NCBI RefSeq assembly: GCF_011742925.1
Contig: NZ_WAEL01000001.1
Span: 1,116,001 to 1,180,000 of the forward strand
Length of the DNA: 64,000 bases
From: Fibrivirga algicola
Lineage (GTDB): Bacteria; Bacteroidota; Bacteroidia; Cytophagales; Spirosomataceae
Direction of reading: 5' to 3'
Under the pieces are notes generated by a model. It was given only the letters and a program-made list of their open reading frames with translations. It was not told the DNA's origin and made no database searches. The translations under genes and the position numbers were made by a program. Of the stretch, positions 24,636 to 33,685 are shown piece after piece. Positions within the stretch are counted from its first letter, which is position 1. Each line of letters starts with the position of its first letter.

Positions 24636-24988
24636 GTCTTTTATAACGTTGGTGAGATTATAACCGGAAAATTGCTCAATAGTTACCGCTCGTTACGTAC
24701 GGCCAATTGTGGGTAGTTGGCAGGTAGATGATAGCTCACCCTCAGGAGGTTTTGCGGCGTGCTCTCAAACCAACCGGGAAGGGTCGTTCGAAACGGCTTA
24801 GTAGTGATTTCTAATAGAGTTGAACTTTTCCTAGACGTAGACAGAGAAAAGGCCTATTTCTAATGAAATTCTAAGAGTTTTCTAAGCCAGTGCTCATGTA
24901 CAGACGTCAATTTTGCTCCCCAAGACATCAAGCTGTTGGATGAACATCTGTTCGCAGCGGCAACAACCAGGGAGAACAACCTACACGT
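24636..24988. other. Divergent intergenic region upstream of the RND operon
   Basis: These 353 AT-rich bases carry no gene. The right half holds the phased TTCTAA repeats at 24858-24896 and a near-consensus -7 box at 24908-24915. A further lone TTCTAA lies at 24809-24814 and is out of phase. The leader from the predicted start to the ATG at 24989 is about 70 nt. Confidence 0.6.
24858..24915 (+). promoter_or_regulatory. Phased 11-bp repeat site A and promoter of the RND operon
   Basis: TTCTAA occurs at 24858, 24869 and 24880, exactly 11 bp apart, with a weaker fourth unit TGCTCA at 24891. After 15 nt comes TTTG of the -7-like box CAATTTTG (24908-24915). Direct repeats at 11-bp period just upstream of the -7 box are the usual layout for OmpR/PhoB-family activators, and such a regulator is encoded in this operon at 30928. 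Confidence 0.75.
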
Positions 24989-26125
24989 ATGAACGGCTAC
25001 ACAAGCATTGCTACCTCCTTTCTGTTTGCATTAGTAGTCGGTTGCACGGCTAAGACCGAAACGAAGGAAGAGGAGCAGAAACAGGCATTTCCGGTTATTC
25101 AATTATCAAATCAGAGCGCAACCCTTGACCGTGATTACGCCGGTAATCTGGAAGCTGTGCAGAACGTAGAGATCAGGGCTCGCATAGCGGGGTACCTCGA
25201 CAAAATACTGGTCGATGAGGGGCAGGCTGTTCAGAAAGGGCAGTTGCTATTTCAACTCAACGCCGCCGAATACCAGGTAGAAGTAGCCAAAGCACAGGCC
25301 AGCCTGGAGAGCGCCATTGCCCAGTCTAATTCAGTAGAGGTAGAGACCGAACGAGTCAAGCTGCTGGTCGATAAGAACATCATTTCCAAATCGGAATCTA
25401 AACTGGCCAAAGCGAAGATGGAATCGGCCAAAGCCGCCATCAACGAGGCTAAAGCAGCCCTCGACAATGCCCGGCTTCGGGTGTCGCTGGCCAGCATCCG
25501 TGCGCCATTTACCGGCGTGATCAATCGCATTCCCTTCAAGCAGGGGAGCCTGATCGAAGAAGGTGCTCTGCTGACGACCGTGTCGGACCTGCGGGAGATG
25601 TACGCTTACTTCAACGTCTCGGAAAAAGAGTACCTGAACTCGGTGAAAAAACGCCTTGATCCCGGTAAGACAACGGCGCGTGAAGTGGAGTTGGTACTAG
25701 CCGACGATACGCATTACGGTCATAAGGGGCGCGTTGAAACAACCGAAACCATCTTTGAAGGCAACTCGGGTAACATTGCCTTCCGGGCGCGCTTCCCGAA
25801 TCCGAAACAACTGCTGCGGCATGGGGCGACCGGGAAAATCCGGCTGACTACCGATGTGGATGATGCCTTGCTGGTGCCTCAGAAAGCGGTCTTTGAAGTG
25901 CAGGATAAAAACTTCGTATACATCGTTGATGCGACCAACAAAGTAAAGGCGCGGAGCTTTGAGCCCAGCAGCCGGGTCGACCAGTTCTATATTGTCAAGT
26001 CGGGTCTGCGCGCCGGTGACCGGATCGTGTATGAGGGCATTCAGAATCTGAGAGATGGAATGACGATTGTACCCAAGGTAATGAGTACCGATAGTTTGAA
26101 GGCGATGTATGCCGCGGCACGCTGA
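24989..26125 (+). CDS. RND efflux periplasmic adaptor (membrane fusion protein), lipoprotein
   Basis: The protein has 378 residues. A lipobox (LVVGC, Cys19) marks it as a lipoprotein. The order is barrel-sandwich half (residues 40-95, ARIAGYLDKILVDEGQAV), a long alpha-helical hairpin (about 100-165), the second lipoyl half (ASIRAPFTGVINRIPF), beta-barrel and membrane-proximal domains. It links the inner-membrane pump to the outer-membrane channel. It is the first gene of a five-gene operon and is headed by the 11-bp repeat promoter. Confidence 0.93.
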   Translation: MNGYTSIATSFLFALVVGCTAKTETKEEEQKQAFPVIQLSNQSATLDRDYAGNLEAVQNVEIRARIAGYLDKILVDEGQAVQKGQLLFQLNAAEYQVEVAKAQASLESAIAQSNSVEVETERVKLLVDKNIISKSESKLAKAKMESAKAAINEAKAALDNARLRVSLASIRAPFTGVINRIPFKQGSLIEEGALLTTVSDLREMYAYFNVSEKEYLNSVKKRLDPGKTTAREVELVLADDTHYGHKGRVETTETIFEGNSGNIAFRARFPNPKQLLRHGATGKIRLTTDVDDALLVPQKAVFEVQDKNFVYIVDATNKVKARSFEPSSRVDQFYIVKSGLRAGDRIVYEGIQNLRDGMTIVPKVMSTDSLKAMYAAAR

Positions 26126-26188
26126 AGGCTGCCGCTCTCTTCTCAACAGAACGTACCTGCTCGTTCCCCAATCTAGACCACGTTATCT

Positions 26189-29100
26189 ATGTTCAATACT
26201 TTCATAAAGAGGCCATTACTGTCGGGAGTTATCTCGGTGTTGATTGTATTATTGGGTGTGCTGGCCCTGACGGGGCTTCCCGTAACGCAGTTTCCGGAGA
26301 TTGTGCCGCCATCGGTTACGGTAACAACCAAGTACACGGGTGCCAACGCTGAGGTTTGCGCCAAAGCCGTGGCTACGCCCCTCGAGCGGGCTATCAACGG
26401 GGTGCCCGGTATGACCTATATGTCTTCCATCTCGAGTAACGATGGGTCAACTCTGATTCAGGTCTTTTTTGAAGTGGGAACAGACCCTGAACTGGCCGCC
26501 GTAAACGTGCAAAACCGGGTGACGACGGTGCTCGACGAATTGCCCGAGGAGGTGATCAAGGCCGGGGTAGTGACCGAGAAGGAGGTGAACAGTATGCTGC
26601 TTTACCTCAACGTCATGAGCGATGACCCCACGGTAGACGAAAAATTCATCTACAATTTCGCCGATATCAACATCCTGGCCGAGCTGAAACGGATTGACGG
26701 GGTGGGTCTGGCGATGATCATGGGCTCGCGTGATTATTCGATGCGGGTGTGGCTGAAGCCTGATCGGATGACAGCCTATGAAGTATCGGCCGATGAGGTA
26801 ATTGCCGGTATTCGCAAGCAAAACGTGGAGGCGGCACCCGGTAAAGCGGGGGAGAGTGCCAACCGGGATCCGCAGGTACTTCAATACGTATTGCGGTACA
26901 CGGGCAAGTTTTTTGAGCCAGCTCAGTACGAAAACATTGTGTTGCGGGCCAATCCCGATGGGTCGTTTCTACGCCTGAAAGATGTAGCCGATGTTGAATT
27001 TGGGTCGCTGGATTATGGTGTCCTATCGAAAACCGATGGGCGTCCTTCGGCGGCGATCATGCTGAAACAACGCCCCGGCTCAAATGCCAGTGAGGTTATT
27101 GCCAACGTGAAGAAACGGATGGCCGAATTGAAAGAAACCTCATTTCCGTCCGACATTACCTACAACTATGCCTACGACGTGTCGCGTTTCCTGGATGCGT
27201 CGATTCATGAGGTGGTGAAAACACTGATCGAGGCATTCATTCTAGTGTTTATCATCGTGTTTTTGTTTTTGCAGGACTGGCGTTCTACGCTGATCTGCGC
27301 GTTGGCGGTGCCGGTTGCACTGGTGGGTACGTTCGCGTTCATGAGCATGATCGGTTTTTCAATTAACCTGCTCACGCTCTTCGCCCTGGTGCTGGCCATT
27401 GGTATTGTGGTCGATAATGCCATTGTGGTGGTGGAAGCCGTTCACGCGAAGATGGAAGCCGAACACCTGCCTGCTATGCCCGCTACGCTGGGTGCCATGA
27501 GCGAAATTGCCGGTGCCATTGTGGCGATCACGCTGGTGATGTCGGCGGTGTTCATCCCGGTTGCCTTTATGACGGGCCCCGTGGGGATTTTTTACCGGCA
27601 GTTCTCGCTGACGCTGGCTATTTCAATTGTCATTTCCGGGGTTAACGCCCTAACGCTAACGCCCGCACTCTGTGCTATTCTACTGCGTCCGCATCAGGAA
27701 GGCCAGAAAAAAGGGTGGCTGGATCGGTTCTTCGCCCGTTTCAACCGGGGCTATGAATCGCTGGCGGGCAGGTACCAGACATTGCTCAGCAAGGTCATTA
27801 ACCGGGGCGTGATTACCTGGGTGGCGCTTGGTTTGTTTGTGGTTGCTACCTGGGGTGTAAATACCCTATTGCCCGCCGGTTTTATTCCAACCGAAGATCA
27901 GGGAATGATCTACATTAACGTAACCACTCCGTCGGGTGCTACCGTTGACCGTACCGAGAAGGTGATGGATGAGATTGAGGCTATCGCCTCTGACCTGCCG
28001 GGCGTCGAAAATATTTCGACACTGGCGGGATTCAGCCTAATGACCGACGGGGCGGGAGCTTCGTATGGCATGGGCATGATTAACCTGGCCCCCTGGGAAG
28101 AGCGGACTATGTCGATGCAGGCGCTGATAAAACAGCTTGAAGAAAAGACCAGCGTAGTAACTGATGCCAGCATTCAGTTTTTCCCGCCGCCAACGGTTCC
28201 GGGTTTTGGTAACTCCAGTGGTTTCGAGCTTCGGCTGCTTGATCGTGGGAAAAGTGGTGACCTGCTGAAAACGGCTAAGGTGGCTAAAGACTTCATTGCT
28301 GCCCTGAAAAAACGCCCAGAAGTGGGTAACGCATTTACCAGTTTCGACCCTAGTTTCCCGCAGTATATGTTGCACGTCGACCAGGAAAAGGCGTCTCAGA
28401 AAGGCGTATCGGTGGATAACGCAATGGGTACGTTGCAAACGCTGATGGGTAGTTACTATGCATCGAACTTCATCCGGTTTGGTCAAATGTATAAGGTGAT
28501 GGTACAGGCCGCTCCCGAATACCGCACCAAACCCGAAGACGTGCTAAATATGCGCGTAAAGAACGATCAGGGTGAGATGGTGCCTTACTCCAACTTTGTG
28601 CGACTGGAACGGGTGTATGGCCCCGAACAGCTTACGCGCTACAACATGTACACCTCAGCCATGATCAACGGTGATGCGGCACCGGGCTACAGCAGTGGCG
28701 ATGCCATCAACGCCATACAGGAGGTGGCCGCCAGTACGCTGCCCCGTGGCTACACGTACGAGTGGTCGGGTATGACGCGAGAAGAAATCCTGTCGGGCGA
28801 CCAGGCCATCTACATATTTGGCATCTGTCTCATTTTCGTGTACCTGCTGCTGGTGGCCCAGTATGAGAGCATCTTTCTCCCATTACCCGTTATTCTGTCG
28901 CTGCCAACGGGCATATTCGGGTCGTTCTTCTTTCTGCAACTAGCTGGATTGCAGAACAATATATATGCACAAGTAGCACTGGTGATGCTCATCGGACTAC
29001 TTGGGAAAAATGCCATTCTGATTGTTGAGTTTGCCAATCAGCGGCAGAAAGAAGGGTTGCCCATCGTGAAAGCGGCCATGGAGGGGGCTGTGTCGCGGCT

Positions 29101-29395
29101 ACGTCCCATTCTGATGACCTCCCTCGCCTTTATTGCCGGTCTTATCCCGCTGTGTATGGCAACGGGCGCGGGTGCTATTGGTAACCGCTCTATCGGGACG
29201 GCGGCAGCGGGCGGTATGTTTACAGGCACCGTGTTTGGCCTGGTGCTGGTACCTGGCCTGTACGTTGTGTTTGCCAAACTGGCCGAACGTGTCAAGAAAA
29301 AACCTACAGCGGGTAATGAGCAGGACCACACCCTGCATGAGCCCGTTTCTGTATCCACACAAAATCATGCTAAAGGTGCAGTTCTTCAATCGTAA
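26189..29395 (+). CDS. RND efflux permease, HAE-1 (AcrB) family
   Basis: The 1068-residue inner-membrane pump has 12 predicted TM helices and two large periplasmic loops. The N-terminus (FIKRPLLSGVISVLIVLLGV, LPVTQFPEIVPPSV) and TM4 motif (GIVVDNAIVVVEAV) place it in the HAE-1 drug-efflux group rather than the metal-exporting HME group. The TM4 proton-relay pair is Asp-Asn instead of Asp-Asp of AcrB, a variant also found in other HAE-1 pumps. It works as a trimer with the adjacent adaptor and channel. Its 3' end overlaps the next gene by 29 nt. Confidence 0.95.
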   Translation: MFNTFIKRPLLSGVISVLIVLLGVLALTGLPVTQFPEIVPPSVTVTTKYTGANAEVCAKAVATPLERAINGVPGMTYMSSISSNDGSTLIQVFFEVGTDPELAAVNVQNRVTTVLDELPEEVIKAGVVTEKEVNSMLLYLNVMSDDPTVDEKFIYNFADINILAELKRIDGVGLAMIMGSRDYSMRVWLKPDRMTAYEVSADEVIAGIRKQNVEAAPGKAGESANRDPQVLQYVLRYTGKFFEPAQYENIVLRANPDGSFLRLKDVADVEFGSLDYGVLSKTDGRPSAAIMLKQRPGSNASEVIANVKKRMAELKETSFPSDITYNYAYDVSRFLDASIHEVVKTLIEAFILVFIIVFLFLQDWRSTLICALAVPVALVGTFAFMSMIGFSINLLTLFALVLAIGIVVDNAIVVVEAVHAKMEAEHLPAMPATLGAMSEIAGAIVAITLVMSAVFIPVAFMTGPVGIFYRQFSLTLAISIVISGVNALTLTPALCAILLRPHQEGQKKGWLDRFFARFNRGYESLAGRYQTLLSKVINRGVITWVALGLFVVATWGVNTLLPAGFIPTEDQGMIYINVTTPSGATVDRTEKVMDEIEAIASDLPGVENISTLAGFSLMTDGAGASYGMGMINLAPWEERTMSMQALIKQLEEKTSVVTDASIQFFPPPTVPGFGNSSGFELRLLDRGKSGDLLKTAKVAKDFIAALKKRPEVGNAFTSFDPSFPQYMLHVDQEKASQKGVSVDNAMGTLQTLMGSYYASNFIRFGQMYKVMVQAAPEYRTKPEDVLNMRVKNDQGEMVPYSNFVRLERVYGPEQLTRYNMYTSAMINGDAAPGYSSGDAINAIQEVAASTLPRGYTYEWSGMTREEILSGDQAIYIFGICLIFVYLLLVAQYESIFLPLPVILSLPTGIFGSFFFLQLAGLQNNIYAQVALVMLIGLLGKNAILIVEFANQRQKEGLPIVKAAMEGAVSRLRPILMTSLAFIAGLIPLCMATGAGAIGNRSIGTAAAGGMFTGTVFGLVLVPGLYVVFAKLAERVKKKPTAGNEQDHTLHEPVSVSTQNHAKGAVLQS

Positions 29396-30839
29396 ACTAG
29401 TCCGGCTTTGTGGTCTGGCGATCATGTCTTCGGCGTTGCTAAGTGGGTGTCACCTGTACAAACCCCTGCCAGCTCCGGCTTCGCCCACCGTTCCGGTTTC
29501 ATTTGCAGGTACGTCGGCGGGCACATCCGATTCGGCCAGTATTGCCAATCAGAGCTGGCGCACTTTTTTCGACGATCCGTATCTGGTGCAGCTCATCGAC
29601 ACGGCCCTGGGTGGGAATCTGGATTTGCGGATTGCGACCCAGCGTATCGAAATCGCCCGCGCCGCCTTCGACTACAGCCGGGGCTATCTGGCTCCGACGG
29701 TCAACGCGGTGGCGTCGGCCGGGGTAGATCGCTATGGTCGCAACACGTTGAATGGCGTGGGTAATTTTGACACCAACCTGTCGGACAACATTCGGGGCAA
29801 CTTGCTCATTCCCAACCCGACCCCCGACTTTTTTCTGGGTGCACGCAGCAATTGGGAGGTCGACATCTGGGGGAAGCTTCGCAATCGGCGAAAGGCAGCG
29901 TACCTGCGCCTGCTAGCCTCTGAGAAAGGGCGCCACGCGGTCATTACGGGGTTGGTGGCTGAGGTGGCCCGCTATTACTACGACCTGCTGGCACTGGATG
30001 GCGAGTTGGAGATCATTCAGGAAAATATTGAGTACCAGCAACGGGCAGTCGAGTTGGTACGGGTGCAGAAGCAGGCGGGACGGGTAACAGAACTGGCGGT
30101 ACAGCAGTTTACAGCGCAGCTCCTGAACACGCAGGGTCGCCGTGGGCAGGTACTTCAGCAAATCGTAGAGGCCGAAAATCAACTGAACCGGTTATTGGGT
30201 CGGTATCCGCAACCTATTCGGCGGGGTACGTCGCTCCAGCAGCGCAAGCTGGCAGGAGTGGTGCTGGCGGGGCTTCCTGCCCAATTTCTGACTCGCCGAC
30301 CCGACATCAGGCAAGCCGAGTTGGAGCTGGCCGCCACCAACGTGGATATAGAGGTGGTGCGGGCCGAGTTTCTGCCGTCGCTGAACCTATCGGCCTATGT
30401 GGGTTTGAATGCCTTCAGGGCGGGGGTGCTGTTTAATCCGGGCTCTATTGCTGCCGGTGTTCTGGGTGGACTAACGGCCCCGGTGTTCAACCGCCGTTTC
30501 CTGAAAGCTAACTACCAGCAGTCGGTGGCGCAGAGTCAGGAAGCTTTTTACCGGTATCGGCAAACGATTCAAACGGGTTTCAGCGAGGTCGTTACGGGTT
30601 TGCGGGGCGTAGAGAATTACCGGGCAGTCGCCGATTTTCAGGCGCAGGAAGTGGCAGTGCTGGGCAAGGCCGTGTCTACCTCAAATGATCTGTTCGCCAG
30701 TGGCTATGCGTCTTACCTGGAAGTAATAACGGCGCAGCGAAGTGTGCTTGAAGCCGAGCTGGCCCTGATCAACACCAAGCGGGCGCAGTACCTGGCCCTC
30801 ACTGATTTGTACCGGTCCCTGGGTGGTGGCTGGGAGTAG
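29367..30839 (+). CDS. RND outer-membrane channel lipoprotein (OprM/TolC family)
   Basis: The protein has 490 residues. The ATG at 29367 gives a 28-residue leader with lipobox LLSGC (Cys28); it overlaps the pump gene by 29 nt. Two OEP repeats are visible, with LAPTVNAVASAG and SNWEVDIWGKLRNRRKAAYL in the first half and LTRRPDIRQAELELAATNVDIE and FLPSLNLSAYVG in the second. It is the NodT/OprM-type exit duct of the tripartite pump. An in-frame ATG at 29424 would start at the lipobox itself and is unlikely. Confidence 0.92.
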   Translation: MLKVQFFNRKLVRLCGLAIMSSALLSGCHLYKPLPAPASPTVPVSFAGTSAGTSDSASIANQSWRTFFDDPYLVQLIDTALGGNLDLRIATQRIEIARAAFDYSRGYLAPTVNAVASAGVDRYGRNTLNGVGNFDTNLSDNIRGNLLIPNPTPDFFLGARSNWEVDIWGKLRNRRKAAYLRLLASEKGRHAVITGLVAEVARYYYDLLALDGELEIIQENIEYQQRAVELVRVQKQAGRVTELAVQQFTAQLLNTQGRRGQVLQQIVEAENQLNRLLGRYPQPIRRGTSLQQRKLAGVVLAGLPAQFLTRRPDIRQAELELAATNVDIEVVRAEFLPSLNLSAYVGLNAFRAGVLFNPGSIAAGVLGGLTAPVFNRRFLKANYQQSVAQSQEAFYRYRQTIQTGFSEVVTGLRGVENYRAVADFQAQEVAVLGKAVSTSNDLFASGYASYLEVITAQRSVLEAELALINTKRAQYLALTDLYRSLGGGWE

Positions 30840-30927
30840 GCAAGTAGTTGTTTAGTGACTAAAGCCGATCAGGCTGGTTATGCTACAAGGCCCAGTATGT
30901 TGGTAGGGCAACTTTTAAACTTCGCGT

Positions 30928-31608
30928 ATGAAACTGTTGGTAATTGAAGACGAGCCCAAAACCCTGCAAGCTATTCAGCAGGGGCTGGAAGAAAGCCAGT
31001 TCGAGGTAGACATTGCCTACGACGGGCTACTGGCGAAGCGGCTGGCGCTGAAAAATAACTACGCCGCCATCATCACCGACCTGATTCTGCCGGGTTTGAA
31101 CGGCTATGAACTCTGCCGCCAGCTTCGTGCCGAAGGGCTGACCACGCCTATTCTGATGCTGACGGCACTGGGTGAAAGTGACGATAAAGTCATGGGCTTC
31201 GATTCTGGGGCCGACCAGTACCTGACCAAGCCCTTCCAGTTTGCCGAACTGCTGGCCCGGGTACGTTCCCTGACCAAGCGCGGCACGCAGGTGTCGATGA
31301 CCGCTCAGACACTCTGGTACGGGGGCATTGAAATGAATCTGGATGCCAAGACTGTCACCCGCGAAGGCCAATCAATCGAGTTAACCGCCCGGGAGTTTGC
31401 GCTGCTCGAATTTCTGATGCGCAACCAGGGGCGTGTGCTGTCTAAACCCGCCATTGCCGAACACGTGTGGGATGTAAACTTCGATACGGGCACCAATGTC
31501 GTAGAAGTGTATATCAACTACCTCCGGAAAAAGATCGATAAGAATTTTTCCAAGAAACTGATTCACACCCAGTTTGGTATGGGGTACGTGTTGAGAGAAG
31601 AGGAATAA
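30928..31608 (+). CDS. OmpR-family response regulator
   Basis: The protein has 226 residues: a receiver domain (1-115, phospho-acceptor Asp51 in IITDLILPG, acidic pair in VIEDEP, Lys in YLTKPF) and an OmpR/PhoB winged helix (about 128-224, EFALLEFLMRN to FGMGYVLREEE). It resembles CusR/CopR-type regulators. It is 88 bp downstream of the channel gene and 33 bp upstream of its kinase. Such regulators bind 11-bp direct repeats as tandem dimers, so it is the best candidate for the TTCTAA sites at 24858, 33014 and 33568. Confidence 0.93.
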   Translation: MKLLVIEDEPKTLQAIQQGLEESQFEVDIAYDGLLAKRLALKNNYAAIITDLILPGLNGYELCRQLRAEGLTTPILMLTALGESDDKVMGFDSGADQYLTKPFQFAELLARVRSLTKRGTQVSMTAQTLWYGGIEMNLDAKTVTREGQSIELTAREFALLEFLMRNQGRVLSKPAIAEHVWDVNFDTGTNVVEVYINYLRKKIDKNFSKKLIHTQFGMGYVLREEE

Positions 31609-31641
31609 GCCAACTGCGTAGAAGAAGAGCCACTGTAGTAC

Positions 31642-33006
31642 ATGACCATTCGTAACCGCCTGACGCTACGCTTTACGGGATTGGTATCCAGCATCTTACT
31701 GCTGACGTTTGTGAGCATTTACGCGTTTTGCTGGTATTTTATTTCGCTCGATTTCTATCGCCGGCTCGACCGAAAGGCGATGACTACCGCTGAACTGCTG
31801 ATCAGGCACCGGGTAGATGCTCAGTTGATCCGGCAATTGGGCCGGTTGCGGAAAGATCAGTTGCCCCAGCAGGAAATCGTGGTGTATGATAAACGCGATT
31901 CAGTTGTTTTTGCCACGAATGAATCACCGGCTATTTTTTTGACGAAAGCCGAGTTGGCAACTGTTCGGGACGAACGCCGTAACGATTTTCGGCGGGGTGT
32001 ATTCTACGTATCAGGCATTCGGTTCACAACGTCGTCGGGGCCATATGTGGTGATTGCCAGCGCTCGAAATGAATATGGTGACGAGTTTCTACACCGACTA
32101 CTGCTGGCTCTTTCAGGGTTATTCTGCCTGATTGCCGCCATAATTGCGCTGTCGGGTTGGGCATTTGCTGATGATGCACTACGCCCGATGCAACAGATAG
32201 ACCGCACGGTGAGCGACATTTTTCCGCGCAACCAGGAAGAGCGGCTTGCTGTAGGCAACGAAGATGACGAGATCAGTCGGTTGTCCACAACAATCAATCA
32301 ACTGCTCGACCGGGTAGCCGATTCATTTCGGTTGCAGCGTATGTTTGTGGCCAACGTGTCGCACGAGTTGAAGAATCCGTTAACGCAGATTTCGTCGCAG
32401 CTGGAAGTGAGTTTGTTGAAGCAGCGGGAGCCCGAAGCGTACCGGCAGACGATTCGGTCGGTACTGGATGATGTGGGTGAACTAACGGCCCTCACGCATG
32501 AACTGCTGCAACTGTCGCAGGTGAACCAGGAAGATGCCGCGAATTTACTCACCAACACAGTTCGGCTCGATGAACTGGTTTGGGATGTTCGCGATGAAGT
32601 AGCGGCCATCAATGTACGCTATCAGGTAACGGTACAACTGGGTACGTTGCCCGATGACCCTGACCAATTGACAATACAGGGAAACCGAACGTTACTGGCA
32701 ACGGCCCTGAAAAATCTGGTTGAAAACGCTTGCAAATTTTCTGATGATGGTCAGGCACTGGTGCAAACCCGGTTCGACGGGAGCGGTGTGCGGATCCGGA
32801 TCAGCAACACGGGCCAGCCCATTCCTGAGGCTGACTTACCCTATATTTTTCAGCCCTTTTACCGAAGCCGCCAAACCGCCGACCTGCGTGGTTATGGGGT
32901 GGGGCTGTCGCTTGTCGACCGCATTGTCCGCCTGCATGGTGGGCAGGTTACAGGTGCGTCTGAGCCGGGACCACTTACGGTTTTCGTGGTGGATCTACCC
33001 CGCTAG
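31642..33006 (+). CDS. Sensor histidine kinase, partner of the RND regulator
   Basis: The protein has 454 residues. TM1 (about 14-36) and TM2 (about 152-174) flank a periplasmic sensor region of about 115 residues. A HAMP-like linker (about 176-230) follows, then HisKA with His241 (VANVSHELKNPLTQ) and HATPase_c with the N box (LVENACKF), a G1 box and GYGVGLSLVDRIVRLHGG. It phosphorylates the regulator 33 bp upstream. The periplasmic sensor has no cysteine cluster, so the signal is not obvious from sequence. Confidence 0.92.
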   Translation: MTIRNRLTLRFTGLVSSILLLTFVSIYAFCWYFISLDFYRRLDRKAMTTAELLIRHRVDAQLIRQLGRLRKDQLPQQEIVVYDKRDSVVFATNESPAIFLTKAELATVRDERRNDFRRGVFYVSGIRFTTSSGPYVVIASARNEYGDEFLHRLLLALSGLFCLIAAIIALSGWAFADDALRPMQQIDRTVSDIFPRNQEERLAVGNEDDEISRLSTTINQLLDRVADSFRLQRMFVANVSHELKNPLTQISSQLEVSLLKQREPEAYRQTIRSVLDDVGELTALTHELLQLSQVNQEDAANLLTNTVRLDELVWDVRDEVAAINVRYQVTVQLGTLPDDPDQLTIQGNRTLLATALKNLVENACKFSDDGQALVQTRFDGSGVRIRISNTGQPIPEADLPYIFQPFYRSRQTADLRGYGVGLSLVDRIVRLHGGQVTGASEPGPLTVFVVDLPR

Positions 33007-33013
33007 CTTTCAC

Positions 33014-33071
33014 ATCTAAGGATTTTCTAAGGAGTTTATCAGCTATTCCTAATAGCTGTTTTCCACTTTTG
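33014..33071 (+). promoter_or_regulatory. Phased 11-bp repeat site B and promoter
   Basis: Four units at 11-bp period: ATCTAA (33014), TTCTAA (33025), TTATCA (33036) and TCCTAA (33047). After 15 nt comes TTTG of the -7-like box CACTTTTG (33064-33071). The site begins 5 nt after the kinase stop and drives the two small genes at 33110 and 33323. Spacing is identical to site A. Confidence 0.75.
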
Positions 33072-33109
33072 GATAGCAATCGTGCACTCATCCGCTACCC
33101 TATTCGCTT

Positions 33110-33304
33110 ATGTCGAACGAGCCATACACTCGCAGGTATTCGCCAGTAATACCGCCGCCAATCCAGCCTGCAACGACAGTGAAGAAAGGTACTAAGCGAG
33201 TCAACCAGCCTTCTCGCCGTCGGCCCGACTGGCTGGTGATCATGGTGTGCGTCCTGTTCCTGACCTCGCTCATTATTGGCTGGTTTGTGTTTGTAGCGCA
33301 CTGA
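33110..33304 (+). CDS. Small single-TM protein in the efflux regulon
   Basis: The protein has 64 residues with a basic, Pro-rich N-terminal half (RRYSPVIPPPIQP, then KRVNQPSRRRPD) and one membrane helix (about 42-62). Charge distribution predicts the N-terminus in the cytoplasm. No family is recognised. It is the first gene after repeat site B and 18 bp upstream of the HMA-like gene, so it is likely co-induced with the efflux pump. It may be a pump accessory (inference). Confidence 0.62.
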   Translation: MSNEPYTRRYSPVIPPPIQPATTVKKGTKRVNQPSRRRPDWLVIMVCVLFLTSLIIGWFVFVAH

Positions 33305-33322
33305 ACTTCATTCGAATACTTT

Positions 33323-33544
33323 ATGGAAACCTTACACTTTAAAACGAATATTCTGTCGAGCGAGGCAATTGCCGCCGTGTCACCCGAGCTGAATGGTATT
33401 GAGCAGATCGACGGCTGGAACATTGACCAAACAACTGAAGCAAGCCTGCTAACGGTGCAGACGACCGATAACCGCATTGCCGGCTTGGTAATCCATGTGG
33501 TACAGAATGCGGGCTACGAAGCGGAACTGGTCCCTTTGCACTGA
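33323..33544 (+). CDS. Cysteine-less HMA-like small protein
   Basis: The protein has 73 residues with the beta-alpha-beta-beta-alpha-beta layout of HMA chaperones (TLHFKTNI, a helix, the strand LLTVQT, then VIHVVQNAGYEAELV), but the metal-binding CxxC loop is replaced by ILSSEA and there is no cysteine at all. It would not bind copper in the usual way and could be a sensor or protein-interaction version (inference). It is cotranscribed with the single-TM gene behind repeat site B. Confidence 0.65.
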   Translation: METLHFKTNILSSEAIAAVSPELNGIEQIDGWNIDQTTEASLLTVQTTDNRIAGLVIHVVQNAGYEAELVPLH

Positions 33545-33567
33545 TCCAGCCACGCCAGCAGTTTACT

Positions 33568-33624
33568 CTCTAAGTGAATTCTAAGCCGCTGTTAAGGAGG
33601 TTCTTATACCTCACGTGTAGTTTG
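33568..33624 (+). promoter_or_regulatory. Phased 11-bp repeat site C and promoter
   Basis: Four units at 11-bp period: CTCTAA (33568), TTCTAA (33579), TGTTAA (33590) and TTCTTA (33601), followed after 14 nt by TTTG (33621-33624). It precedes the TPR gene at 33686 by about 60 nt. The layout is the same as sites A and B within one base. Confidence 0.7.
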
Positions 33625-33685
33625 CCTGTGGCTGTAGGGGATTTTAGCCCCCCAGGCTAAACGTGACAGTAAACCCAAACAACGT

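Noticed and set aside
24809-24814. Fifth TTCTAA unit upstream of the RND operon
   Set aside because: It is 49 bp from the first phased unit, not a multiple of 11, so it was left out of site A.
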